Shown in pieces: positions 43,183 through 51,919 of a stretch of 64,000 nt of DNA. Position 1 is the stretch's first letter, and each line of letters begins with the position of its first letter. Source of the stretch: UBA6265 sp964526965 (GTDB lineage Bacteria; Chloroflexota; Chloroflexia; Thermomicrobiales; UBA6265); the NCBI GenBank assembly GCA_964526965.1, contig CAZGML010000005.1, forward strand, positions 47,832 through 111,831. Reading direction: 5' to 3'. Below the pieces are notes generated by a model, which made no database searches, had not been told where the DNA came from, and saw nothing but the letters and a program-made list of their open reading frames with translations. A program made the position numbers and the translations under genes.

Positions 43183-44943
43183 ATGCTCATTCAGTTACTC
43201 ACAGACGAAACAATCGGAAAAATCGCCGCCGGAGAGGTCGTGGAGCGACCAGTCTCTGTCGTCAAGGAACTCATCGAGAACGCTATTGATGCCGGGGCCA
43301 CCCGTATCGATGTTGATATCGAGGAGGGCGGCAACAAGCTCATTCGTGTCACCGATAATGGTAAAGGCATGAATCGCGACGAGCTGCCGCTGGCGATTGC
43401 GCGCCATGCAACCAGCAAACTCACATCCTTTGAAGATCTTGAAAAGCTCCACACCCTCGGATTTCGGGGCGAGGCGTTGCCGAGCATCGGCTCCGTGTCC
43501 GGCCTCTCCATCCGATCCGGTAGTGCCGATGGTGGAGGCTCCATCGATATCGATTTCGGAAACGTGGATGCCGCTCGCGTAGAGGCTGCTCCGCGTGGAA
43601 CCACGGTGACGGTGCGTGACCTCTTCGGGAACGTTCCCGCTCGCCGCAAGTTCCTACGCAAGCCCGGCACTGAAGCAACGTACGTCAATCGCCTCATTGC
43701 TGCATACGCGACACACCGCAGCGATATTCAATGGACGCTCACCAGCGAGGGGCGTCGGGCGATCAAAACCGACGGGCGAGGGGACGATGAGTCCGCTGCA
43801 ATCGGTGTGTTCGGCCCTGAGCTGGCCGGTAATGTGCTTGTTCTCGGTGATGTGAGTGAGGATATGCGTGTGCCTGGTGTTGAGGTTACTGGCTGGATCA
43901 GTTCCCCCAACGTCCACCGTTCGCATCGACAAAACCTGCATTTCTTCGTGAACGGCCGGCTCATTCAGCATCGAGCACTGATTTACGCGCTCATGGATGC
44001 CTATCACAGCCTGCTTATGGTTGGGCGACACCCGATCGGCATGGTGCGGATTAACGTTGATCCGGCCGCGGTAGACGTGAATGTTCATCCCACCAAGGCA
44101 GAAGTGAAATTTGCGGATGAACGTGCCGTGGCCCGTGCGGTCCAGCGTGCTGCCCATGCCGCTCTCATGCAGCAACGGAACGATGTGCTGCCAGAGGTAT
44201 CGTTCGAGCCAGTGCCACGTGCGAAGCTGGAACCACACCAGATCACGTTCAGTTCTGGAGCAGATCCTATTCCGCTGGAAGACGATCAGCGACTCGATTC
44301 CCGGGAGCAGCATGCTCAACAGTCGGCCGAGGATGTGGTGCCCGCACAGGACAGCGCGCCGAATCCGTCCGGGATTCCGGTGCTGCGCGTGCTGGGCCAG
44401 GTCGGTGCTACCTACATCATCGCCGAGGGACCAGAGGGCATGTTCATGATTGATCAACATGCCGCCCACGAGCGCATCATGTACGAGAAGATTCTCGCCC
44501 AGATGCAGGCCAACGCTGTGGACCAGCAGCCGATGCTGGATCCACTGGTCATCGAACTGCCACCCGATGAGCTGGCGATCTTCGAAAAATCGGTCGATGA
44601 AATGAACCAGATCGGATTCGATGTCGAGCGATTTGGCGAAAGCTCCATCATCGTTCGTGCCATACCTGCATTGATCAAGGGCGTCGATATCTCGAAGCGC
44701 ATCCATGATATCTTGCGAGAGCTTGTGGATGGTGGAGTTGGCGATAGCTGGATGGATTCTGTTGCGATCAGCGCCAGCTGCCACACCAGCATTCGCGCCG
44801 GGCAGGCCCTGAGTCTGCCGGAAATGCGTGAACTGGTTGCGCAACTGGAGCGCTGCAACCACCCCCGTGCGTGTGGACATGGTCGACCCACCATGCTGCA
44901 TATGAGCCAGAACGAACTGGAGCGCCAGTTCAATCGACGGTAG
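43183..44943 (+). CDS. mutL: DNA mismatch repair protein MutL
   Basis: 586 residues. The GHKL ATPase domain (ELIENAIDAGATRI, DNGKGM, TLGFRGEALPSIGSV) occupies the first ~330 residues. The C-terminal dimerisation domain carries the endonuclease metal motif DQHAAHERIMYE (~423-434), plus SASCHTSIR and CGHGRPT, so this is a nicking MutL. ATG 43183 begins LIQLLTDETIGKIAAGEVVERP, the family start; a TTG at 43162 would add seven residues. No mutS is adjacent; mutS2 at 8.6 kb is a different family. Confidence 0.96.
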   Translation: MLIQLLTDETIGKIAAGEVVERPVSVVKELIENAIDAGATRIDVDIEEGGNKLIRVTDNGKGMNRDELPLAIARHATSKLTSFEDLEKLHTLGFRGEALPSIGSVSGLSIRSGSADGGGSIDIDFGNVDAARVEAAPRGTTVTVRDLFGNVPARRKFLRKPGTEATYVNRLIAAYATHRSDIQWTLTSEGRRAIKTDGRGDDESAAIGVFGPELAGNVLVLGDVSEDMRVPGVEVTGWISSPNVHRSHRQNLHFFVNGRLIQHRALIYALMDAYHSLLMVGRHPIGMVRINVDPAAVDVNVHPTKAEVKFADERAVARAVQRAAHAALMQQRNDVLPEVSFEPVPRAKLEPHQITFSSGADPIPLEDDQRLDSREQHAQQSAEDVVPAQDSAPNPSGIPVLRVLGQVGATYIIAEGPEGMFMIDQHAAHERIMYEKILAQMQANAVDQQPMLDPLVIELPPDELAIFEKSVDEMNQIGFDVERFGESSIIVRAIPALIKGVDISKRIHDILRELVDGGVGDSWMDSVAISASCHTSIRAGQALSLPEMRELVAQLERCNHPRACGHGRPTMLHMSQNELERQFNRR

Positions 44944-44946
44944 TGC

Positions 44947-45705
44947 CTAGTATTTGCCGCGGATGCTGTTCCATTTCACCCGCAGCACATCGACGACGTT
45001 GTGGATCGTATCGATTACCGGATTCACCTTGCTATGGTCGCCATAGTGCCAGGTAATCGGAATCACCGCGATCTTGTGCCCGTGCTTGCGGGCGATGTAC
45101 AGGAGTTCAACGTCAAAAGCCGTTACACGCGGAGTTCGCACCTCATCGGCGTTTTCATAGAGTCGCTGGCGCGGCAGAATGTCATCCAGCGCGGCTCGAC
45201 TGAAGAGCTTGAATCCGCATTGGGTATCGTCGATTCCTCGCAGGAGCAGAAGTTGCACGAGCGCGTTGAAGACGCGACCCATAAAATGGCGGTACCACGG
45301 CTCTTTGACGCGATTCGACCCATCACCCTCACGTGATGCTATCGCCACACCTGCGCCCTCCTGGAGGGCTTCCTCGCATCGATTCCACGTCTCCAGGGGA
45401 GTCGCCAGGTCTGCATCCATGAAGCCAACAACACTACCGCGCGCACGCTTCATTCCCGTAAGCACAGTGGCGGCCTTGCCGCGGTGGGTCTCTGCAAGTG
45501 CGTGAACGCCGGAATGGCTGGACGCAAAGTCGCGAATTACCTGAATGGTATTGTCGGAGCTGCCATCGTCGACGAAGAGAATCTCGGCATTCCGATGCTG
45601 GAAGAATTCCCACACCTCATCCAACGTGCGTTGTATGCGGTGAGATTCGTTAAACACGGGGATCACGACGCTAATGTCCGGCGATGTGGAACTCTGCGAA
45701 CTCAC
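44947..45705 (-). CDS. Glycosyltransferase family 2 (dolichyl-phosphate sugar synthase type)
   Basis: 252 residues from GTG 45705, which has GGAGGAG about ten bases upstream; a GTG at 45750 has none. The GT-A fold shows VVIPVFNESHRI, ILFVDDGSSDNT, the metal-binding DADLATP and the DTQCGFKLFSR segment, close to DPM1/ALG5-type polyprenyl-phosphate glucosyl- or mannosyltransferases. No C-terminal membrane helices are visible. It probably loads a sugar on undecaprenyl phosphate, perhaps for the GT39 enzyme encoded 6 kb away. It is convergent with mutL, three bases apart. Confidence 0.9.
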   Translation of the reverse strand: MSSQSSTSPDISVVIPVFNESHRIQRTLDEVWEFFQHRNAEILFVDDGSSDNTIQVIRDFASSHSGVHALAETHRGKAATVLTGMKRARGSVVGFMDADLATPLETWNRCEEALQEGAGVAIASREGDGSNRVKEPWYRHFMGRVFNALVQLLLLRGIDDTQCGFKLFSRAALDDILPRQRLYENADEVRTPRVTAFDVELLYIARKHGHKIAVIPITWHYGDHSKVNPVIDTIHNVVDVLRVKWNSIRGKY

Positions 45706-45813
45706 CGTGTACTTACTCCTCCAGGTTGCATCAAGTCGAAAGTCTAGCACGGGCCAGGGAATTATTTGGCGGGTACACTAAGGCAAACGATGGTCCGAAG
45801 AGAAAGGGGCAGA

Positions 45814-46176
45814 ATGATCACCGCGTATTTGTATAACTCATGTACATCGTGTCGAAAGGCGAAAGATGTGCTCGACGCAACGGGTGCCAACTACGAAGTG
45901 CGAGAGTACTTCAAGCAACCAGTCACCCGGGAGGAGCTCGATAATTTGTTGAGCTCAACCGGACTCACGGTTTCAGACATCCTCTCCACCCGAAGCAATC
46001 CGTACAAGCAAGGAAATTTGGCCGAGAAAAATCTCAATGACGATGAGATTTTGGATATGATGACCGAGGAGCCACGCTTGATCAAGCGACCTATCCTGGT
46101 TTCCGGTGACAGTGCAGTAGTGGGCTTCAATGAAAGCAAGATTCAGGATCTGATAGCAAGGGATACCGCCTCATGA
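45814..46176 (+). CDS. ArsC/Spx family thioredoxin-fold protein
   Basis: 120 residues from ATG 45814 with AAAGGGG upstream. The redox motif CTSC is in YLYNSCTSCRKAKDVL. The arsenate-reductase-family features SDILSTRSNPYK and the RPILVSG cis-proline loop (KRPILVSGDSAVVGF) follow. Spx-type proteins bind RNA polymerase under thiol stress; YffB/ArsC types are reductases. A CxxC with a downstream R-P leaves both possible. It overlaps the endonuclease IV start by four bases, so it is in a two-gene operon. Confidence 0.87.
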   Translation: MITAYLYNSCTSCRKAKDVLDATGANYEVREYFKQPVTREELDNLLSSTGLTVSDILSTRSNPYKQGNLAEKNLNDDEILDMMTEEPRLIKRPILVSGDSAVVGFNESKIQDLIARDTAS

Positions 46177-47027
46177 CCCTGGATTTTGGAACACACGCAT
46201 CCGCAGCCGGTGGCGTTCATAAGGCCATACAACGCACAGTAGATGTCGGTGCCACAAGTAGTCAGATTTTCAGCAAGAACGAGCGGCAATGGATCGCAAA
46301 GCCACTGGATCCGGCAGTAGTCGAGAGCTTCCATGAGGAGCGGGAGAAGCATGGCATCGAACAGATGGTCATCCACGATAGCTACCTCATTAATCTGGCA
46401 TCACCAAAAGAAGACCTGATCGCGAAATCAATGGCCGCATTCGAAGATGAGTTGGTGCGCGCCGATCAACTGAAGATTCGTTACCTCGTGACCCATCCGG
46501 GCGCGCATACTGGCAGCGGCATTGAAGAAGGAATCCGTAAGTTCGCCGAATCGCTCAATCGCGTTTTTGATGATCTTCCTGATAACGATGTCATCGTCTG
46601 CCTGGAGACAACCGCCGGACAAGGAACGACTCTCGGCCGCACGTTTGAAGAGATCGCTGAAATCATCGATAAAACCGAAGCGAAGTCTCGGGTGGGTGTT
46701 TGCCTGGATACATGTCACATCTTCGCTGCCGGGTACGACATCCGCACCGAGGAATCGACGACCGCAGTCTTCGATGAGTTCGATCGTGTGATCGGTCTCG
46801 ACAAGTTGCAGGTGCTGCATCTGAACGACAGCAAACAGCCGTTCGCCAGCAACAAGGATCGCCACGAACACATCGGCAAGGGCGAGATTGGGTTGCCGGC
46901 GTTCTCGGCGATCGTCAACGATCCGCGCCTGGTCGGATTGCCCGGGATCCTCGAAACAGAGAAAGACGCCACAGGCGACTACGACCGCATGAACCTGGAG
47001 GTTCTACGGTCTCTTGTTCGCGCCTAA
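46173..47027 (+). CDS. nfo: Endonuclease IV (AP endonuclease family 2)
   Basis: 284 residues. Nfo cleaves at abasic sites in base-excision repair. The TIM-barrel zinc ligands are visible: FGTHASAAGG, VIHDSYLINLASP, THPGAHTGSG, VCLETTAGQG, CLDTCHIFAAGYD, LHLNDSK, HEHIGKGEIG and ETEK. The ATG overlaps the preceding stop as ATGA. A strong terminator follows 20 bases after the stop. It works downstream of the AAG glycosylase encoded at 42.5 kb. Confidence 0.96.
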   Translation: MTLDFGTHASAAGGVHKAIQRTVDVGATSSQIFSKNERQWIAKPLDPAVVESFHEEREKHGIEQMVIHDSYLINLASPKEDLIAKSMAAFEDELVRADQLKIRYLVTHPGAHTGSGIEEGIRKFAESLNRVFDDLPDNDVIVCLETTAGQGTTLGRTFEEIAEIIDKTEAKSRVGVCLDTCHIFAAGYDIRTEESTTAVFDEFDRVIGLDKLQVLHLNDSKQPFASNKDRHEHIGKGEIGLPAFSAIVNDPRLVGLPGILETEKDATGDYDRMNLEVLRSLVRA

Positions 47028-47047
47028 AGAAACGTTTTACAGTGACA

Positions 47048-47084
47048 AAAAGGCGCGACTGGCATTTCGCCAGTCGCGCCTTTT
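47048..47084. terminator. Bidirectional terminator between nfo and nuoI
   Basis: A perfect 16-bp stem (AAAAGGCGCGACTGGC / GCCAGTCGCGCCTTTT) with a five-base loop, with A-rich and T-rich flanks on both strands. Confidence 0.92.
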
Positions 47085-47108
47085 GATTTCTCACGTTTTG
47101 AACCTGGT

Positions 47109-47618
47109 TCAGTCCTTCAGGTTTTCCATGACGTTGCGGTTCGGATCGAACCGGTTGATAGCATTGGTCTGCTGGTGCTCCGGCCCAACACCGGCGTCCC
47201 ACCAGGTTTCTGCCTGGGCACCGAATGCCGCAAGCTCGGTCTTTGTGTACACGAGGCCGTCGCGGTTAAAGGTGGCCAGCTCATATTCCTGGCTCATGGT
47301 GATTGCGTCCACCGGGCAGACCTGCGCGCAGAGACCACAGAAGAGGCAGCGGCCAGACTTGAGGATGAACTCACCGAGTTCGCGGTCGCCTTCTTCCGAA
47401 GGAACCACGTGCATCTCAAGGCAAGAGGTTGGGCAGATGCGGGCGCAAAGACCGCAGGCTACGCATAGTGCCTCTCCCGTTTCCGGATCAGCTCGCAGGG
47501 CAGGGAGGCCGCGGAAGCGGCTCTGCATTGCACGTCGTTCTTCCGGGTATTCCTGCGTGAGCTTCGGCTGGAATAGTCGTCTCAGTGTGACCTGGAAGCC
47601 CTTGACTTCATCTAGCAT
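47109..47618 (-). CDS. nuoI: NADH-quinone oxidoreductase subunit I
   Basis: 169 residues. Two [4Fe-4S] motifs are present: CVACGLCARICP and CLFCGLCAQVCP. The N-terminal GFQVTLRRLFQPKLTQEYPEE and RFRGLPALRADPETGE are diagnostic of NuoI, the subunit that passes electrons toward N2 in the peripheral arm of complex I. Only nuoG lies beside it (21 bases upstream); no other nuo subunit is present in the window. Either the complex I genes are scattered or this pair forms part of a paralogous complex. Confidence 0.93.
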   Translation of the reverse strand: MLDEVKGFQVTLRRLFQPKLTQEYPEERRAMQSRFRGLPALRADPETGEALCVACGLCARICPTSCLEMHVVPSEEGDRELGEFILKSGRCLFCGLCAQVCPVDAITMSQEYELATFNRDGLVYTKTELAAFGAQAETWWDAGVGPEHQQTNAINRFDPNRNVMENLKD

Positions 47619-47639
47619 GAATGAGTAACCCTTTCGGTT

Positions 47640-50003
47640 CTAGACCGTCACGATCTGTGGACGGGATGGATCGTCAGAGAACAGTACCGATTCACCGCTG
47701 TCGCTCAGCGATGAGTTTGGTGTTACAACACCGCCTCGTTCGAGACGGGCGTATGTGACACCGCCGTAACCAGGAACGACCTTGCTGATATCGCTCATGA
47801 TCCGGCTGGCGTGTACGGCTGGCAGATCGTAACCCATTCGCTCAGCGACCTCGGAGATTATCTCGATGCCATTTCGAGCTTCGCCCATGGGCGGAACAGC
47901 CATGCGTACGCGCTGGACTGTTCGGTCGAAGTTGGTGAACGTACCGTCCTTCTCAAGATTCGTCGCCATGGGAAGCACAATGTGCGCGATCGCCGTCAGC
48001 GGGGAGTCGTAGTAATCGGTGACAATCAGCAGCTCAAGCTTCTGTAGTGCTTCGAAGAGGCGAGTGTCAGAAATCTTGTGTCGTGTGCCGTGTCCGCCTT
48101 CAACCCACATCGCCTTGATCTTGCCGGACTCAATGGCCTCGACGAGATTATCGAAATCAACGCCAGGCCCGGACGGGATGCTCGTGCCCCACAGGCTTTC
48201 GAGCTTGCCGCGAGTGGCATCGTCGGTTACTGGTGCTCCGCCAGGCAGCAGATCGGCCACGAATCCCATATCCGTGACGCCCTGGTAGTTTGCCGGACCA
48301 CGCAGAGCCGCAACACCGCCACCAGCGCGACCGATATTGCCGGTCATGATGGAGATATTGGTGCAGGCCGCGGCGATGGCTTCAGCATCGTCGTAATCGC
48401 CGACGCTGTCGTAATCGTTGCGGCGCTCGAGCAGGTGATCCACTGGCTGATCGTGAGCGACGGTGTGGAACACTGCGCCCGGTGCATATCCGCCTTCCGG
48501 TTCTTCTGCTGGCATCTCGTGCTGGCTTGTAACAAAGATGATCGCCGCTTCGGTGATCTTCTCGGCCGGCACGCCGGATTTGCGAGCGACTTCATCCAGG
48601 TCAACTGGCTTGGCTCCCGGAGTCTTGGCGAGGCCGAGTCGTTCGATTTCGGAGGCGATTCCCTCCATTACCAGCGATGTTGTGTCCGGGTTCGGCTTCA
48701 GCCAAAGTGCTGCACGATCGCAGAGCAGGTAGTGCTGCGTCGAAACAACGACAATGCGCGCCTCACGGTAAATACGGCTGTGGTTGATCCAGTAGCTCGC
48801 GCCCGGGGCGTGTTCGAAGATGCTCGGTCCAACAACCAGGATGTTCTTGGCGTCAGTGAGCAGTTCCTGCATGTTGTTGGTATTGGAGATGTCGTGACCA
48901 AGCGCCTTGCGTGTGGAGCGCTCCACGGCTGCTTGCGTCGGTGACATCAGGCGGTTGACGGTGTTGGACTGCATAACGGCGCGGCTAAACTGTTGCAGCA
49001 CCCATGCTTCCTCGTTGGTGCCTTCACCGTTGGCGAGAACCCCGAACTCACCATTTCGATACGCCTGCAGGCCATCTGCCACGAGGCCGAGTGCCTCATC
49101 CCAGGTAACCTGGAAAACTTCGCCGTTTTCGTCGCGGCTGCTCGGGTTGACGAGACGATCGGAACTCTGAATGCGCTCGTGACCCCACTTACCCTTCTCG
49201 CTCATGTATCCATGATTCACGCCGCGCTCCCAGAGGTTGGTGGAGCGGCGGACAATGCCTTTGTTCGATTCGATGTTGATGGTGCAACCCACATCGCAGA
49301 AGCCGCAGATGGTTTCGGTGGTATCGAGCTCCCACGGGTGATGGCCGAAGTGACGGTCGGTGAGGGCACCCACCGGGCAAACCGCGATGCACATACCGCA
49401 GTTTACGCAGCTGCCTTCCGTGATCATGTCTTCGCCGAAGGCCGGGGTGATGGTTGCTTCGAGCGCGCGGTTCGCGTTTTCGATTGCAGTCACACCGATA
49501 ATTTCGTCACACACGCGGGTGCAGCGGTTGCACATGATGCAGCGGTCCCACTTGTAGTCAATGGTTGCGCTGAAATGCTCGTACGGAGTTGCCTTCTTCG
49601 GACGGCGGTATGGGTTTGTGTTGATGTTATGCAGGTACGTGTTGTCTTGCAGGTAGCATTCACCGCTCTTGTCGCAGGTTGGGCAATCAAGTGCGTGGTC
49701 AATCAGGTACATCTGCAGGATGTACTGGCGAGACTGAAGGGCTTCCTCGGAGTGCGTGAGCACCTCCATGCCTTCGTTGAACTGCGCGGAGCAGGAAGTA
49801 TCGAGCCCACCTCGTCGGCCGAGAATCTCCACCGTGCAGATACGGCAAGACCCCCAGGCTCGCATCAGCGGCTGGAAACAGAGGTTCGGGATATCAATTC
49901 CAGCAGATCGTGACGCTTCCAGGATACTTGTACCGGCAGGTACGGTCACGCTTTGACCGTTAATGGTGCCGGTAACCATTTTCTGCTGCGTGGTTGCCAC
50001 CAT
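47640..50003 (-). CDS. nuoG: NADH-quinone oxidoreductase subunit G
   Basis: 787 residues. The N-terminal [2Fe-2S] ferredoxin domain has CRICTVEI and CSAQ. The His-type 4Fe-4S domain has HALDCPTCDKSGECYLQ. A two-cluster ferredoxin domain follows (CIMCNRCTRVCDE, CVNCGMCIAVCPVGAL). Then comes the molybdopterin-oxidoreductase fold with its own CGFCDVGCTI cluster and GKWGHERIQSSDRL. The position equivalent to the Cys/Sec of formate dehydrogenases reads RLMSPT, so no catalytic Mo ligand is seen and NuoG is preferred over FdhA. It pairs with nuoI in a two-gene operon. Confidence 0.9.
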   Translation of the reverse strand: MVATTQQKMVTGTINGQSVTVPAGTSILEASRSAGIDIPNLCFQPLMRAWGSCRICTVEILGRRGGLDTSCSAQFNEGMEVLTHSEEALQSRQYILQMYLIDHALDCPTCDKSGECYLQDNTYLHNINTNPYRRPKKATPYEHFSATIDYKWDRCIMCNRCTRVCDEIIGVTAIENANRALEATITPAFGEDMITEGSCVNCGMCIAVCPVGALTDRHFGHHPWELDTTETICGFCDVGCTINIESNKGIVRRSTNLWERGVNHGYMSEKGKWGHERIQSSDRLVNPSSRDENGEVFQVTWDEALGLVADGLQAYRNGEFGVLANGEGTNEEAWVLQQFSRAVMQSNTVNRLMSPTQAAVERSTRKALGHDISNTNNMQELLTDAKNILVVGPSIFEHAPGASYWINHSRIYREARIVVVSTQHYLLCDRAALWLKPNPDTTSLVMEGIASEIERLGLAKTPGAKPVDLDEVARKSGVPAEKITEAAIIFVTSQHEMPAEEPEGGYAPGAVFHTVAHDQPVDHLLERRNDYDSVGDYDDAEAIAAACTNISIMTGNIGRAGGGVAALRGPANYQGVTDMGFVADLLPGGAPVTDDATRGKLESLWGTSIPSGPGVDFDNLVEAIESGKIKAMWVEGGHGTRHKISDTRLFEALQKLELLIVTDYYDSPLTAIAHIVLPMATNLEKDGTFTNFDRTVQRVRMAVPPMGEARNGIEIISEVAERMGYDLPAVHASRIMSDISKVVPGYGGVTYARLERGGVVTPNSSLSDSGESVLFSDDPSRPQIVTV

Positions 50004-50262
50004 TGTTGAGGAATGCCTCCATTTGTGGGCCAGGCCCTATGTCCACCCATGTGGCGAATCGCACGTGAAAACGGGCGCTTTATCCGCCATTTACATTGTT
50101 GTGATGGTAACACATGAGAGTTATTCTCACTCTGCCTTTTGGACTATTGCTGCAACCCATCACAGATCGGGAGAATTGATTTATCTTTAGTGAGATAGAT
50201 TCAGGCCGCACCTGCCGGGTTCGCGGCACGTGAGTACGATTTCACGTAAAGGAAACAGTTCG

Positions 50263-51896
50263 TTGACTACAACGTTGGCAAGTCCCACCGCATCCACACT
50301 CAAGACCATTATCGGTCTGGAAGTTCACGCACAGGTGCTCAGCACGAGCAAGATGTTCTGCTCCTGCTCGGCCGATTACGCCAATGCGGAACCTAATACG
50401 CATATGTGCATGGTGTGTCTGGGTATGCCTGGTGCCCTGCCCGTCATCAACAAATACGCCATTGAGACCACAATCCGAACTGGCCTGGCGTTGAACTGCG
50501 AAATCCCCGAGCACTCCAAGATGGATCGAAAAAACTATTTTTATCCGGACCTGCCGAAGGGATACCAGATCTCCCAGTACGATATGCCGCTATGCCTGAA
50601 TGGTGAGATCGAAATCACCGTCGATGGCGAAACACGCACCGCCGGTATTACCCGTGTGCATATTGAGGAAGACACCGGTCGGTTGGTACATGATGCAGCT
50701 GCGTCTGAAGGCCTCAGCCTTGTTGACCTTAACCGCTCTGGGGTGCCGCTGATGGAGATCGTCGGCGAGCCGGACCTCAATACACCAGAAGAGGCGCGAG
50801 AGTACCTGGTTGCCCTGCGACGAATCCTGCGTGCGATCGGCGCTTCCACCGGCAACATGGAGGACGGGGCGTTCCGCTGTGATGCGAACATCTCCGTTCG
50901 CGCCGAGGATGGCAGCTTTATCGGCCCCAAGGTCGAGATCAAGAACATGAACTNNNNNNNNNNNNNNNNNNNNNNNNNNNNNNNNNNNNNNNNNNNNNNN
51001 NNNNNNNNNNNNNNNNNNNNNNNNNNNNNNNNNNNNNNNNNNNNNNNNNNNNNCGCGCCGAGGATGGCAGCTTTATCGGCCCCAAGGTCGAGATCAAGAA
51101 CATGAACTCATTCCGCGCGGTCGAACGCGCGTTGAAGTACGAAGAGGTCCGCCAACGTGAGGCTGTCGCCAATGGCGAGGAACTGCACCAGGAGACACGC
51201 GGCTGGGACGATGCCCGTGGCATCACGGTCAGCCAGAGGCTCAAGGAGCAGGCGCACGATTACCGCTACTTCCCGGAGCCGGACCTGCCCCCACTCAGAA
51301 TTGAACGCGAATGGGTCGACCAGATTCGAGAGTCCGTCGGTGAACTGCCGAAGGACCGCGAGCGACGCTACATGAACGAGCTCGGCCTCTCGGCCAAGGA
51401 TGCAGCCACGCTCAATGCCGAACGGTCCATCGCGGATTACTTCGAAGCGGCCCTCATGGGCAACACATCCGGCAAGTTCCCACAAGCGGTGGCCAACTGG
51501 CTGGTGAATGACGTAATGGGCCTGGCGCGGTCTCGTGGCCTGGCTATGGATGAGTTCCCAATTACGGCCAAACAGTTGCATGAACTGGTGCAATTGGTGG
51601 AAAGTAAGAAGCTCACTGGCTCGGCAGCAAAGAGCGTGCTGGCCGAACTGGGAGAAGACGAAACTCCCACTGCAGCGGCCGAACGTCTCAACGTGCTTGC
51701 CATTGAAGATGACGGTGCCGTCATTGAAGCCGCGAAGGAGGCAATCGAGGCAAACCCTGCCGTCGTTGCAGACTTCAAGGGTGGCAAACAGGCCGCAATC
51801 GGTCGACTTATCGGTGAAACAATGAAGCGGACCGGGGGGCGCGCAAAGCCCGACGCTGTGCGCGCAGCGCTTCTCGATCTCCTCAACCAGGACTAA
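50263..51896 (+). CDS. gatB: Aspartyl/glutamyl-tRNA(Asn/Gln) amidotransferase subunit B, interrupted by an assembly gap
   Basis: GatB with GatA/GatC converts misacylated Glu-tRNA(Gln) or Asp-tRNA(Asn) to the amidated form. IIGLEVHAQVLSTSKMFCSC, MVCLGMPGALPVIN, RKNYFYPDLPKGYQISQYD, and the C-terminal YqeY-like helical tail are present. The reading frame is split by 100 N plus a 55-base exact duplication. Deleting 50954-51108 rejoins KVEIKNMN to SFRAVERALKYEEVRQ in one frame, giving a normal-length protein. TTG 50263 has AAAGGA upstream; a GTG at 50230 is also in frame. gatA and gatC are not in the window. Confidence 0.93.
50899..50953 (+). repeat. 55-bp sequence duplicated at the left edge of the gap
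   Basis: Identical to 51054-51108 on the other side of the N run. It is the overlapping end of two contigs, not a biological repeat. Confidence 0.95.
50954..51053. other. Assembly gap of 100 N
   Basis: Exactly 100 unknown bases inside gatB. The flanks overlap by 55 bp, so the real gap length is probably zero. Confidence 0.98.
51054..51108 (+). repeat. 55-bp sequence duplicated at the right edge of the gap
   Basis: Exact copy of 50899-50953. Collapsing the two copies restores the gatB frame. Confidence 0.95.
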
Positions 51897-51919
51897 CTGC
51901 CAGGAAAGGAATCGAAACC

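Noticed and set aside
48993..49913. Open frame of 306 codons opposite nuoG
   Set aside because: A shadow of the conserved iron-sulfur region of nuoG; no independent coding evidence.
47640..50003. Formate dehydrogenase alpha subunit instead of NuoG
   Set aside because: The N-terminal cluster layout is shared, but the Cys/Sec position reads Met and the gene is paired with a clear nuoI.
50004..50262. Possible gene or regulatory RNA in the 259-base divergent region between nuoG and gatB
   Set aside because: I see no supported coding frame, hairpin or promoter pair of convincing quality there.
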